64,000 bases of DNA from CAZCSK01 sp964501265 (GCA_964501265.1 CAZCSK010000003.1:84345-148344), one strand, 5' to 3'; shown: positions 8,774-18,261, counted from the first letter of the stretch. Translations and numbers: made by a program. Notes: generated by a model not told the origin, from the sequence alone.

Positions 8774-10079
8774 CCTGCCCGGGGGATCCGGCCCGAACGG
8801 ACAGCCCTGGCTCGGCGCTGTGGAGGGCTACTACGGGCCTCCCCTCAAACCGGCCGATCGCCTCGAACTGATCGCATGGCTGGCCCATCACGGATACAAC
8901 TGCTACGCCTACGGGCCCAAAGACGATCCTTTCCACCGCGATAGCTGGAGGGAGCCATACCCAATTGAGCGCGAGTCGGAGATCAAGGAGCTGATAGCGA
9001 CGGGTGCGCGAGTCGGCACCGAGGTGGCGATGGGCATTTCGCCGGGCCTTGACTGGAAGGGCGGCGACGAAACGCCATTGGTCGCCAAGCTCGCCCGCTT
9101 CCGCGAACTCGGCGCGAAAGTGCTAGCAGTCGCCTGGGACGACGTTCCACCCGGAGGTGCCGAACTGGGGGCCGCTCACGGTTCGGCGGTTGCGCACGCA
9201 GTAAAGGAGGTCGGTGACGACCTCTTATGGTTCACCGTCCCGACCGATTACGCCACCGCCCATGCGACAGATTACTTAAAGGCATTCGTCGACCGACTGC
9301 CCATGGAAGTCGAGGTGGCGTGGACCGGCCCCAGTATTGTGAGCCCTCGTGTTACCGGAGCCGACGCGGCCCGTCTCGCAGCGCAGTTAGGTCGCAAGCT
9401 TCTCTTCGCCGAAAACTTTCCGGTGAATGACGGTGCCATGGGCGGAGTGCTCCACCTCGGCCCATACCCCGATCGCTCGCCCGATCTGGTGAACGAAACG
9501 ACGGGTGTCTTCTGCAACTTCATGTCGTTACCAAGAGCGAGCAGAGTGGGGCTGTCGGTCGCAGCTCGCTTCTGGAAGGAGCCTCACGTAGATCGAGAAG
9601 CAGCATGGCTCGAAGCACTTAGCGATTTTTCAGGACTCGAGCCCCTGGCTCGCGCAAGCCGGAGTTGGATCGACTCCCCCGGCCCCGACGCGGAGTTGTC
9701 GTCGTGGGCGGAGTCGGTGGTCGACGGAGACGACCGGCTCGGCTCCTATCTACAAGCCGGCTGCAGAGACCAATTGGATCCATTGCTCGCGGCGGAAGTT
9801 GAACCGTGGCTCGACCAGTGGGACCGTGAATCTCACGCGATGCAGGCCGCCATCGCGATGCTTTCGCATCCGCATCCCCGACCGGTCGAGCTTTCCTTCC
9901 TCACTGCGACGCTCTGGGATCTCGCCCGACACGCGCGGCAACAGTTGTTCGGAATTCGATGGGCTTACTACCCGGTGACCGCTCGCGTCGGTGATCAACT
10001 CGTCGCAACACCGGAAGCGCTGGTGCGTGGCGAGAATCTTACCGATCGCCTTTGCGCGCAAGCACTTTCAAAGAGTTAG
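8766..10079 (+). CDS. GH84-like beta-N-acetylglucosaminidase
   Basis: Glycoside hydrolase related to O-GlcNAcase/hyaluronidase NagJ. In the 437-residue protein, GAVEGYYGPPL is the family opening, NCYAYGPKDDPFHRDSWREPYP is the substrate-binding segment (quoted here in two parts: YGPKDDPFHR and WREPYP), AMGISPGLDW follows, and AWDDVP carries the Asp-Asp pair used for substrate-assisted catalysis. No signal peptide is visible, so it should act in the cytoplasm on imported oligosaccharides or glycoconjugates. It overlaps nagA by 8 bp, so GlcNAc release and deacetylation are probably co-translated. Confident family call; exact glycan unknown. Confidence 0.9.
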   Translation: MADLPGGSGPNGQPWLGAVEGYYGPPLKPADRLELIAWLAHHGYNCYAYGPKDDPFHRDSWREPYPIERESEIKELIATGARVGTEVAMGISPGLDWKGGDETPLVAKLARFRELGAKVLAVAWDDVPPGGAELGAAHGSAVAHAVKEVGDDLLWFTVPTDYATAHATDYLKAFVDRLPMEVEVAWTGPSIVSPRVTGADAARLAAQLGRKLLFAENFPVNDGAMGGVLHLGPYPDRSPDLVNETTGVFCNFMSLPRASRVGLSVAARFWKEPHVDREAAWLEALSDFSGLEPLARASRSWIDSPGPDAELSSWAESVVDGDDRLGSYLQAGCRDQLDPLLAAEVEPWLDQWDRESHAMQAAIAMLSHPHPRPVELSFLTATLWDLARHARQQLFGIRWAYYPVTARVGDQLVATPEALVRGENLTDRLCAQALSKS

Positions 10080-11293
10080 ATCGAGAGGTGGAAAGTCTCC
10101 GAGAGCACGAGTCCTGCGGCCCCAAGGAGGCCGGCGCGCTGGTCGAGTTCTGAGAGAACAACCTCGACGTAATCGCGGAGGTTTACAAGAACTCGTTCCT
10201 TTGTCTTTCGATCGATCAGCGCACGCAACGTCTCTCCCCCGCCAACCGCATCCCCATGGATTATGAAAAGGCCCGGATTGAGAATTTGAGTGAGGTTGGC
10301 AAGACCGATCGCCAAGTGGTCCGCATACTCCTCGAGCAAACCCGCAGCCTCAGTGGAACTCTCGGCCTGGCCTACCAGCGCCCGAGCATCGAGGCTCTCG
10401 GCGTCGCTCAATGCCCGACGCGCTGCCTCAGCGCGCAACCACCGCAGAGTCGCGATTGTTTCCCAACAGCCCTTCAGTCCGCAACGACACATCTCGCCGT
10501 CAGGAACGACAGCGCAGTGCCCGGCCTCGCCGGCCTCTCCCTGTCGCCCGCGATAGATCGTGCCCCCGACAACCATCCCCACGCCGATGCCGTGACCGGT
10601 TTGAATCGAAGCGAACGTTGAAATGCCGCGTCCTTTGCCGAACCACTTCTCCCCCAACGCTTGCGCACGGGAGTCGTTGTCGAGCAAGACGGGTAATCGG
10701 AATTTCGCGGCGATGCTGTCGCTGAGCGTGGTACCGGCAAGGCCCGGAACCTGGCCGGATCCCACGATCCTGCCGGAAGATGTGTCACAAACCCCCGGAA
10801 CCGCGATCCCGATACCGAGGAGTTCATCGGCCGAACTGGGAATGATTTTTTCAAGGCCCCGAGAGATGGCTTCTATCGCGGAAGTGCCGTCCGGATCGGT
10901 AGGGTCAAACTCACCCTCGACTTCTTCCAGGAAGTCGCCGCGCGCGTTAACTAATGCCGCCTGAAATGTTCCCTCGGCTATAGCAACCGCTCCAGTGAGC
11001 CCCGCCCTTTCACCGAACCAGAGCGGACGCCCGCGCTTGCCAACTTGACCCGTGCTTTCGCGAGGCTCTCCTTCCTCTATTAACCCTGCCTCAAGAAGCA
11101 CAGCGACGATGTTGCCTATGGTCGCCCGCGTAACATGGGCCATCTTTGCGAGCTCGGCGCGAGACAGGGGGCCGTGGTCGCAGAATGCCTGCATCACCCG
11201 CGAACGGTTCACGTCGCCAATCTTGCTCGGTGTTAGCAGCCGACCGTTGAATGTGCGGGTTGGTTGCGCGGGTCTTTCGCCGGAGGTCTTCAT
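10076..11293 (-). CDS. ROK family transcriptional repressor (NagC/XylR type)
   Basis: A 405-residue regulator: N-terminal winged HTH (LSRAELAKMAHVTRATIGNI at about residues 38-57) followed by a ROK sugar-binding domain with GHGIGVGMVVGG and the zinc motif CAVVPDGEMCRCGLKGCWET. It is convergent with the GH84 gene (4-bp overlap of the ends) and lies two genes from nagA, so it is the natural sensor of GlcNAc or GlcNAc-6-P for this region. Its start region abuts gatB with a 4-bp overlap, although it is functionally unrelated to the gat genes. Operator sites were not identified with confidence. Confidence 0.88.
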   Translation of the reverse strand: MKTSGERPAQPTRTFNGRLLTPSKIGDVNRSRVMQAFCDHGPLSRAELAKMAHVTRATIGNIVAVLLEAGLIEEGEPRESTGQVGKRGRPLWFGERAGLTGAVAIAEGTFQAALVNARGDFLEEVEGEFDPTDPDGTSAIEAISRGLEKIIPSSADELLGIGIAVPGVCDTSSGRIVGSGQVPGLAGTTLSDSIAAKFRLPVLLDNDSRAQALGEKWFGKGRGISTFASIQTGHGIGVGMVVGGTIYRGRQGEAGEAGHCAVVPDGEMCRCGLKGCWETIATLRWLRAEAARRALSDAESLDARALVGQAESSTEAAGLLEEYADHLAIGLANLTQILNPGLFIIHGDAVGGGETLRALIDRKTKERVLVNLRDYVEVVLSELDQRAGLLGAAGLVLSETFHLSI

Positions 11294-12729
11294 GAGCGCA
11301 GGCGTTTGCGCAGAAGGTCATTGATCATCGCTGGATTGCCGCGGCCCCCAGTTGCCTTCATAACCTGTCCGACCATGAAACCGAAGGGTTTGTCTTCGCC
11401 CGCCCTGATCCGTTCGGCAACTTCGGGGTTGTCAGCGATGGCCCTATCTACGGCCACTTCAATTTCGGTGGTGTCCGATACCTGACTGATCCCACGTTCC
11501 TGGACGATTTCCGATGGTGGTCGTCCGCTCGTCAGCGCTTCGGCCAGCACCTCGTTGCCCTGACTCTTGGAGATGTCTCCGCCAGCGACGAGGTCGGCTA
11601 CCTCCGCCAAATGCGCGGGGGTGGCATGCGTATCGGTAAGAGATCTCTCGCCCAACAGACCAAGGAGGTCGTTTACAAACATATTGGCCACCTGTTTTGA
11701 GTCCGCTACTCGCGTCGCGGCCACTGTCTCCTCATAGAAATCTGCGATCGTCCTCGATGACGTAAGCACGGCCGCTCCCGCCGGGCCGGCATGCTCGCCA
11801 AGTCGCCTTCGTCTCTCTGCCGGCAATTCGGGGATCTCCTCATGCAACTGCCGCAGCCACTCGACCGACGGCTCAATCGGGACGAGGTCCGGTTCCGGAA
11901 AATAGCGGTAATCGAACGCTTCCTCCTTGGAGCGCAGGGGCTTGGTGACGCCGGCCTTCTCGTCCCAGTGTCGCGTCGACTGCTCGACCGGCGCTCCCTT
12001 TGCAATCAGTTCGCTCTGCCTTTTTTCTTCGTAGACAAGAGCCCGGTGCACCGAGCGCAGGGAGTTCATGTTCTTGACCTCCGCCTTCGTCCCGCGCTCT
12101 CCCGCTCGAGCAACCGAGATGTTGGCATCGACGCGCATCGAACCCTCTTCCATGCGCACGTCGGAGACTTCCAGATAATCCAAGATTGCCCGCAATTCCG
12201 CGGCGAAAGCGCGCGCCACATCCGGCGACGGAATGTCGGGCTCTGTGACGATCTCCACCAGCGGCGTGCCGGCGCGGTTGAAATCTTCCAACGAATACTC
12301 AGCGGCGTGGATGCGTCCCCCCTCTCCGGCGTGAAGCGACTTACCGGTGTCCTCCTCGAGGTGGACCCGAGTGATTCCAACCGCATGGACCGACCCGGCC
12401 ACTTCGATATTCACCGCCCCCCTCGAACCAATCGGAATGTCGTACTGGGAGATCTGGTAGTTCTTCGGCATGTCCGGATAAAAGTAATTCTTCCGATGGA
12501 AGATCGAGCGCGGTGAGATGTCGCATCCCACGGCCATGGCGATCTTTGTTGTGAACTCAACCGCGGTCTCGTTCGCAACGGGCAACGTGCCGGGATGGCC
12601 CAGGCAGACCGCGCACACACGAGAATTGGGCTCTCCAGCAAAGGCGACCGCACAACCGCAGAACATCTTGGTCGCAGTCCTGAGCTGGACATGGATCTCG
12701 AGGCCTATTGTAGTGACGAGATCGCTCAC
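11290..12729 (-). CDS. gatB: Asp-tRNA(Asn)/Glu-tRNA(Gln) amidotransferase subunit B
   Basis: Binds the misacylated tRNA and carries the kinase/transamidase centre that works with GatA-derived ammonia. VTTIGLEIHVQL is the family start, CGC...CAVCLGHPG gives the Cys/zinc site and the C-terminal YqeY-like tail ends with GGRGNPAMINDLLR. I chose GTG 12729 because its GTGA overlaps the gatA stop and gives the usual short N-terminus; GTG 12744 would add five residues. About 479 residues, normal length. gatC, gatA and gatB are adjacent and overlapping, in that transcription order. Confidence 0.95.
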   Translation of the reverse strand: MSDLVTTIGLEIHVQLRTATKMFCGCAVAFAGEPNSRVCAVCLGHPGTLPVANETAVEFTTKIAMAVGCDISPRSIFHRKNYFYPDMPKNYQISQYDIPIGSRGAVNIEVAGSVHAVGITRVHLEEDTGKSLHAGEGGRIHAAEYSLEDFNRAGTPLVEIVTEPDIPSPDVARAFAAELRAILDYLEVSDVRMEEGSMRVDANISVARAGERGTKAEVKNMNSLRSVHRALVYEEKRQSELIAKGAPVEQSTRHWDEKAGVTKPLRSKEEAFDYRYFPEPDLVPIEPSVEWLRQLHEEIPELPAERRRRLGEHAGPAGAAVLTSSRTIADFYEETVAATRVADSKQVANMFVNDLLGLLGERSLTDTHATPAHLAEVADLVAGGDISKSQGNEVLAEALTSGRPPSEIVQERGISQVSDTTEIEVAVDRAIADNPEVAERIRAGEDKPFGFMVGQVMKATGGRGNPAMINDLLRKRLRS

Positions 12730-14189
12730 GTCGACGCGCCCCACATAGCTGGTTTGTCCGAGAAAGAAAGTTCCTGCTCAAACGCGTAGGCGGCTCGCAG
12801 CATTGTCGATTCATCGAGCGGCTTCGCCATGATCTGCAGTCCAACAGGCAGGCCATCTTCCGGCGCCAGGCCGCAAGGAACCGATATCGCCGCGGCGCCC
12901 GCAAGGGATGTCGGCACATTGCAGATGTCGGATAGGTACATCGTCAATGGGTCCTCGGTCTTCTCGCCAAACCGAAATGCGGTAGTGGGAGATGACGGCG
13001 AGATGAGCAGGTCGAAGTCCTTGTAGGCGCGCTCAAAATCCCGGATTATCAAAGTGCGGGCCTTCTGGGCCTTTCCGTAGTACGCGTCGTAATAGCCGGC
13101 GGAGAGCGAATAGGTGCCCAGCATGATTCGCCGTTTCACCTCGGGACCGAAACCCGCTGAGCGCGTGAGTGAGTTCATTGAGGTCACATCTTCGGCTTCG
13201 ACCCGAAGCCCGTACCGGACCCCGTCGTAACGCGCCAGATTGGACGAAGCTTCCGCCGGAGCGATCAGGTAGTAGATGTCGATCCCATATTCGAATGTCG
13301 GCAACGACACCTCCCCAATCTGCGCCCCAAGTCCTTCCAATATCGCTACGGCTTCCTGGAACTTGGCGCGCACTCCGTCTTGAAGGCCCTCTCCGGAGAT
13401 CTCCTTCACCACACCGATTCGAAGTCCGTCGATCCCGCCCTTCAAGGCGGCGCTGTAATCGGGAACCTCCCCAGGCAACGATGTGGAGTCGCGGGGATCA
13501 TGGCCCGCGATTGCCTGAAGAAGCAGGGCTGCGTCGGTGACGTCGCGAGTTATCGGGCCAGCTTGATCGAGCGAGCTTGCGAACGCGATCAACCCATACC
13601 GCGATACGAGCCCGTAAGTTGGCTTCAATCCCACTACCCCGCAAAGGGCTGCCGGTTGGCGGATACTTCCGCCGGTGTCGGTGCCCAGACTCCAAATCGC
13701 CTGACCCGACGCCACCGCCGCAGCGCTTCCCCCGGAGGACCCTCCCGGAACGCGCGAGGTATCCCATGGATTGGAAGTCGGAAAGAATGCCGAGTTCTCA
13801 GTCGACGAGCCCATCGCGAACTCGTCGAGATTAGTCTTGCCCGTCATCGGCATACCGGCCCGGTCCAGTCGTTCGGCAACGGTGGCGGAATAAGGAGGAA
13901 CGTAGTTTTCTAGCATCTTCGAGGAAGCCGTCGACCGAATCCCCTTTGTGCAGATGATGTCCTTCAACGCGACGGGGACGCCCATGATGGGGCCGAAGTC
14001 TTGACCGCCTGCGTCCACCAACTTGGCTTTGGCCCTGGCGGAGTCTGCAGTCTGAGTAACGAAGGCATGGATCGATTCCTCCACCTCTTCCATGCGCCCG
14101 ACCACCGAGGAGGTGACCTCACTCGAACTCACGTCGCGGCTTCGAATCATCCCGGCGAGCGCGGCCCCAGTATGTTGCCAGAGATGCAT
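12726..14189 (-). CDS. gatA: Asp-tRNA(Asn)/Glu-tRNA(Gln) amidotransferase subunit A
   Basis: Glutaminase subunit of GatCAB. The 487-residue amidase-signature protein shows the catalytic Lys in VALKDII, the cis-Ser in VPGGSSGGSAA and the nucleophile Ser in GTDTGGSIRQPA. The start overlaps the gatC stop as TGATG, which fixes the start codon. The presence of GatCAB means the organism makes Gln-tRNA or Asn-tRNA (or both) by the indirect route. Confidence 0.96.
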   Translation of the reverse strand: MHLWQHTGAALAGMIRSRDVSSSEVTSSVVGRMEEVEESIHAFVTQTADSARAKAKLVDAGGQDFGPIMGVPVALKDIICTKGIRSTASSKMLENYVPPYSATVAERLDRAGMPMTGKTNLDEFAMGSSTENSAFFPTSNPWDTSRVPGGSSGGSAAAVASGQAIWSLGTDTGGSIRQPAALCGVVGLKPTYGLVSRYGLIAFASSLDQAGPITRDVTDAALLLQAIAGHDPRDSTSLPGEVPDYSAALKGGIDGLRIGVVKEISGEGLQDGVRAKFQEAVAILEGLGAQIGEVSLPTFEYGIDIYYLIAPAEASSNLARYDGVRYGLRVEAEDVTSMNSLTRSAGFGPEVKRRIMLGTYSLSAGYYDAYYGKAQKARTLIIRDFERAYKDFDLLISPSSPTTAFRFGEKTEDPLTMYLSDICNVPTSLAGAAAISVPCGLAPEDGLPVGLQIMAKPLDESTMLRAAYAFEQELSFSDKPAMWGAST

Positions 14190-14482
14190 CAGGGAAGGTC
14201 GAGGATTCTTGGGACCCGGAAATGACCGGACTCGGCCAAAGGTGCGTTAGCGAGGGCCTCGTCCTGAGTTAGGGAAGTGGCAACCTCATCGGGCCGCAAA
14301 ACGTTGGAAAGCGAAATGGCATGCGAAGTCGGCTCCACGTCTTCCGTGTCCAGGGATGTGACGCGCGCGGCGTGGTCAAGGATCTTCGACAACTGGGCTC
14401 GCAAGGTTTCGGCCTCGTCATCGGAAAGCTCGAGCCGAGCCAAGCGAGCGACGTGATCGACGTCCTTTCGTGTGATCGACAT
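14189..14482 (-). CDS. gatC: Asp-tRNA(Asn)/Glu-tRNA(Gln) amidotransferase subunit C
   Basis: Small scaffold subunit of 97 residues that wraps GatA and GatB. The chosen ATG at 14482 gives the normal N-terminus MSITRKDVDHVARLARLELS; the C-terminus FRVPRILD matches the family. The frame is open to 14590 but that extension overlaps the divergent tetR gene and has no family similarity. Only 40 bp separate it from the tetR start; TAAGCT 7 nt before the ATG may be a leaderless -10. Confidence 0.93.
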   Translation of the reverse strand: MSITRKDVDHVARLARLELSDDEAETLRAQLSKILDHAARVTSLDTEDVEPTSHAISLSNVLRPDEVATSLTQDEALANAPLAESGHFRVPRILDLP

Positions 14483-14522
14483 GGGCCAAAGCTTATCTTG
14501 GGAACCCGGTATCCTTCCCGGC

Positions 14523-15161
14523 ATGACTGCACAAAGGCTGACCCGGCAAGGCCATAAGCGACGGCAGCAACTGATGTCCGAAGCCGCCAAACTCTTTGCT
14601 CACAGCGGCTATTACGCGACGCGCGTCATCGATATCGTCAAATCGGCAGGTGTTGCAAAGGGTCTCTTCTATTGGTACTTCGAAAACAAGGAGACGCTGT
14701 TTCGCGAGATCATCAAGGCCGCCCGGGACGACCTCCGGCGCGCGCAGGCGCGAGCAATCGAAGGTGAGAAAGATCCAATCCGCCGGATCTCGAAAGGCAT
14801 CTCGGCTTCCCTTCGCTTCAACGCTGCTAACGAACATCTGTATCTTCTCTTTCGGTCTGCCGGCAGGCAGGACCGATTCGCCGCGCTGATAGAAGAGTCG
14901 CAACTGATTCACGCCGAAGATACTGCGGCTCACATTTCAGCGGCGATCGAGCGGGGCCAGTTGCCCGCCGGCGATCCCTTGCTACTGGCACATGGAGTCG
15001 TCGCAACCGTCTTTCAATTCGCACGTCTTTCCGCATCCGGTTCGATCAGCATGAATCTCGATGACCTGTGCAAGTTCGTCGACTCTTACTGTCTGCGGGC
15101 ACTTGGGGGGTCAATCAGCGTCCCGGTGGCGCCGGTTTTGCGCAAGAGAGCGAGAGCCTAA
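14523..15161 (+). CDS. TetR/AcrR family transcriptional regulator
   Basis: A 212-residue regulator with the TetR HTH at residues ~15-60 (LFAHSGYYATRVIDIVKSAG followed by KGLFYWYFENKETLF) and a variable all-helical ligand domain. It is the first gene of the heme cluster, and hemE is downstream with an overlapping or near-touching start, so it may regulate heme genes or sense a tetrapyrrole; that is inference from position. ATG 14523 gives the compact N-terminus; TATCCT 7 nt upstream may be a leaderless -10. Confidence 0.88.
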   Translation: MTAQRLTRQGHKRRQQLMSEAAKLFAHSGYYATRVIDIVKSAGVAKGLFYWYFENKETLFREIIKAARDDLRRAQARAIEGEKDPIRRISKGISASLRFNAANEHLYLLFRSAGRQDRFAALIEESQLIHAEDTAAHISAAIERGQLPAGDPLLLAHGVVATVFQFARLSASGSISMNLDDLCKFVDSYCLRALGGSISVPVAPVLRKRARA

Positions 15162-16180
15162 TCTCACACGACCTTTTCCTGAAAGCGTGCCGCCGCGAGG
15201 CGGTAGACACAACGCCGGTCTGGTTGATGCGCCAAGCAGGACGATGCATTCCCGCCTACCGCGCGTTGCGCGCAAAAAATAGCTTTGGCGACCTGATTAG
15301 CAGGGCAGACCTGATCACCGAGGTAGTCCTCATGCCGCTTGAGGTTTTTGATGTCGACGCTGCGATTCTGTTCGCCGACATCATGACACCGGTCGCGGCG
15401 CTCGGAATCGAATTCGACATTGTCGAAGCAGTCGGCCCGGTGGTCAAGAACCCGATCGATTCTCTTCGCTCGGTGGATAAGCTCAACGTCGTTTCGACTG
15501 CCGAAGCCGTTCCCCAACTCTTCGAAGCCATCAAGATGGTGAGAGAAGCCACACCAAAACCTTTGATCGGATTCGCTGGCGGGCCATTCACGCTGGCCTC
15601 ATACTTGGTGGAAGGCAAGGCCGATCGCGCTTTCACAAAGACCAAGGAGATGATGCAGTCCGATCCGGCCACTTGGCATGCGCTCCTGGCCAAACTGACC
15701 CAGGTTCTTATTGATTACCTGCGCGAGCAGGTACGCGCCGGAGCTCAGGCCCTGCAGATATTCGATTCATGGGTGGGCGCGCTGAGCGCAGCCGAATATA
15801 AAGAGTTTGCCCTCCCCTACTCGAGACTCATTTTCGAGCAAACCGCAGACCTGGGTGTGCCGCGGATCCACTTCGGGACCAATACGGCCGACCTGCTCGA
15901 GCTGATGGCGTCGCCGGAACCGGAGGTGATCGGAGTCGATTGGCGTATCCCTCTCGATGAGGCTTGGCGGCGCATCGGTCCTGAAATAGCAATCCAGGGC
16001 AACCTCGATCCGGCCGTCCTGCTTGCCTCACCCGACGCAGCCGCCACCGAAGCCCGCGAGATCCTTCGTCGCGCTGGCGGGCGAGCGGGACACATCTTCA
16101 ACTTGGGGCACGGCGTCGCGCCGAACACGCCGGTGGACAACATAAAAGCGCTCGTCGATGCGGTGCGCTCTTTCCGATGA
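15068..16180 (+). CDS. hemE: Uroporphyrinogen III decarboxylase
   Basis: Decarboxylates uroporphyrinogen III to coproporphyrinogen III. TPVWLMRQAGR is the substrate-binding signature, followed by GFAGGPFTLASYLVEG, IFDSWVGALS and a C-terminal HIFNLGHGV. The start is odd: family similarity begins near 15161 (SHDLFLKACRRE), yet there is no ATG, GTG or TTG between GTG 15068 and that point. Either translation starts at GTG 15068 inside tetR (94-bp overlap, ~31 extra residues) or a rare codon is used, for example ATC 15161 just after the tetR stop. The start of cpfC overlaps its stop by 4 bp. Function is certain; start is not. Confidence 0.94.
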   Translation: MQVRRLLLSAGTWGVNQRPGGAGFAQESESLISHDLFLKACRREAVDTTPVWLMRQAGRCIPAYRALRAKNSFGDLISRADLITEVVLMPLEVFDVDAAILFADIMTPVAALGIEFDIVEAVGPVVKNPIDSLRSVDKLNVVSTAEAVPQLFEAIKMVREATPKPLIGFAGGPFTLASYLVEGKADRAFTKTKEMMQSDPATWHALLAKLTQVLIDYLREQVRAGAQALQIFDSWVGALSAAEYKEFALPYSRLIFEQTADLGVPRIHFGTNTADLLELMASPEPEVIGVDWRIPLDEAWRRIGPEIAIQGNLDPAVLLASPDAAATEAREILRRAGGRAGHIFNLGHGVAPNTPVDNIKALVDAVRSFR

Positions 16181-17064
16181 AAACCGCAGTGTTGCTGATG
16201 GCATACGGAAGCCCGCGCAACTCAGGCGAAATCGAACCCTACTTCACAGACATTCGCGGGGGCCGGCCCCCTAGTGCCGAAGCGCTCCAGAAACTGAATG
16301 ATCGCTACGCGGCTGTCGGAGGCAACTCCGGGTTGAATCAGATTACCGAGCGACAAGCCGCAGCGCTCGCGAAGCATCTGGGTCCCTCCTTCGCCGTCTT
16401 TATCGGGATGAAGCATTGGCATCCATTCATCCGCGACGCGGTGAGCAGAATAGTCGATGAAGGTTTTGACAAGATCGTTGGGTTGGTGCTGGCCCCCCAT
16501 TTTTCGTCAAAGAGCATCGGTGAGTATGAGAGGCGGATTCTGGACGCACTCGGGACTCGCCAAGTTGCGATCACGATGGTCAAGTCATGGTACGACGAAC
16601 CTGTCTTCGTAGATCTCGTCGCCGCCAATTTGCGCGAAGCGGTCGAGGGCTGGCAAGAAGCGCGCGTCTTTTTTACAGCGCACAGCATCCCGGCTCGAAT
16701 TGTTGAGAACGGCGATCCTTATCGCGAGCAGCTGGCGGATTCCGCGAAGTTGTATGCGGAAGCGGCGAATATCGACGATTACGAAATTGCGTGGCAAAGC
16801 GCAAGCGCCACTGGGGAGCCGTGGATCGGTCCGGACATCGCCGACTCGCTCGAACTCTTTGGCGCATCCGGCGGGAAAAGAGCCGTGATAGCTCCGGTAG
16901 GTTTCGTCTCCGATCACTTGGAGATCCTGTACGACATCGATCTTGAGGCCAAACAAGGCGCCGAGGCCATCGGGATCGAGTTCCGTCGTATTCGGTCCCC
17001 CAATGACGATCCTCGGTTTATTTCCGCCCTTGGCAACATCGTGATGAGATACGCTCACCCTTGA
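16177..17064 (+). CDS. cpfC: Ferrochelatase (coproporphyrin III ferrochelatase type)
   Basis: Inserts Fe2+ into the porphyrin. The 295-residue protein lacks the C-terminal 2Fe-2S/membrane extension of eukaryotic enzymes. FTAHSIPARIVENGDPY contains the metal-site His and PVGFVSDHLEILYDID the acidic partner. Because HemQ is encoded in the same operon, the substrate is expected to be coproporphyrin III, hence the CpfC name; hemH is the traditional symbol. ATGA overlap with hemE, and GATGA-type overlap with hemA, argue for translational coupling. Confidence 0.93.
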   Translation: MKTAVLLMAYGSPRNSGEIEPYFTDIRGGRPPSAEALQKLNDRYAAVGGNSGLNQITERQAAALAKHLGPSFAVFIGMKHWHPFIRDAVSRIVDEGFDKIVGLVLAPHFSSKSIGEYERRILDALGTRQVAITMVKSWYDEPVFVDLVAANLREAVEGWQEARVFFTAHSIPARIVENGDPYREQLADSAKLYAEAANIDDYEIAWQSASATGEPWIGPDIADSLELFGASGGKRAVIAPVGFVSDHLEILYDIDLEAKQGAEAIGIEFRRIRSPNDDPRFISALGNIVMRYAHP

Positions 17065-18260
17065 TGATCGTGGCACTTTCGGCCGGACGGGACTCCCCGG
17101 CAGAACTCCGGGGCCGCCTGGCTCTGGATGAACCGCGCTTGCGTGAATTACTTGAAGCTCCACGGCCGGGGATCTCGGAAATGGCCGTCCTATCGACATG
17201 TCATCGGACTGAGATCTACGCCACTGGCGACGGTTTCGACGCCGATGTAGTCCACGCCGTCGCAGCGACCTTGCCCGGCCTTGCCCCAACCGACCATCAC
17301 GATGTCAGATTCCTGCACGGTCCCGAAGCGGTCGAGCACTTGTTTCGAGTCGCCTGTGGGCTCGACTCCTTGGTGATCGGTGAGTCCCAGGTGCTGGGAC
17401 AGGTGCGTCGTGCGCTCGTTCTCGCACAAGAAGCGAAAGCGGTTGGCCCAGTGCTGACGAACATCTTCGGACGGGCGTTGCGCCTCGGCCGCGATGTGCG
17501 GACTCAGACATCGCTCGGGCGGCTGAGCGCGTCGATTGGCTCGGTCGCAGCCGATTATCTGGAAGCTCGCTTCGAGGGCTTGGCGGGTCGCAAGGCTGTG
17601 ATCGTCGGGGCCGGCGAAGCTGCGGCCGACGCGGCCAAGGCTATCTGGAAAGCGGGCGCGCAACTTGTCATCGTGAGCCGAACGACCGAATCGGCGGAAA
17701 GTCTGGCGGCTCTAGTCGAGGGGACCTTCGCCCCGATGGGCGAACTCGAACAGGCGCTTGATGGATCCGACTTTGCCGTTGTCGCCGTCCTGGGCGGAAC
17801 GCTGATCGAGGCCTCGCAGCTTCCCAGGCGATCTCCACAAGCCCCCTACCTTGTTTTGGACCTGTCGCTACCGCGCGCGATTGAAGCGAACGTTCGAGAC
17901 GACGTCGAGGTCAGAAATCTCGAAGAGATTCCCGGCCCCCGGGGGCCGGAGGTCACAGACGCCGTAATAGAGGCGGAGACTCTTGTTAAAAAGGAGGTCG
18001 CGGATCTCCTACATTGGGCCGATACGCGTGCGGCCGGACCCACGATCCGCGAGCTGCACAAATTTGCCGAGGAACTGGTGCGCGATGAGGTCGAACGCGC
18101 CGCGCCGGGCCTCCAACTCGATACCACTCAGATTGAAAGCATTGAAGCGTTGACGATGCGGGTAGTCAACAAACTGCTTCACGGACCAACAACGGAGCTT
18201 CGACGAGCCGACCACGAAACCCTCGCAACCATCCGAAGGATCTTCCACCTCGGAGAATAA
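17061..18260 (+). CDS. hemA: Glutamyl-tRNA reductase
   Basis: First committed step of the C5 pathway: reduces Glu-tRNA to glutamate-1-semialdehyde. In the 399-residue protein, LSTCHRTEIY carries the catalytic Cys (Cys47); most family members have Asn where this has His in TCHR. SLVIGESQVLGQVR follows, then an NADPH-binding domain with VIVGAGEAAADAAKA and a helical dimerisation domain. hemL, encoding the partner aminomutase, is in the same operon. Confidence 0.95.
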   Translation: MMIVALSAGRDSPAELRGRLALDEPRLRELLEAPRPGISEMAVLSTCHRTEIYATGDGFDADVVHAVAATLPGLAPTDHHDVRFLHGPEAVEHLFRVACGLDSLVIGESQVLGQVRRALVLAQEAKAVGPVLTNIFGRALRLGRDVRTQTSLGRLSASIGSVAADYLEARFEGLAGRKAVIVGAGEAAADAAKAIWKAGAQLVIVSRTTESAESLAALVEGTFAPMGELEQALDGSDFAVVAVLGGTLIEASQLPRRSPQAPYLVLDLSLPRAIEANVRDDVEVRNLEEIPGPRGPEVTDAVIEAETLVKKEVADLLHWADTRAAGPTIRELHKFAEELVRDEVERAAPGLQLDTTQIESIEALTMRVVNKLLHGPTTELRRADHETLATIRRIFHLGE

Positions 18261-18261
18261 A

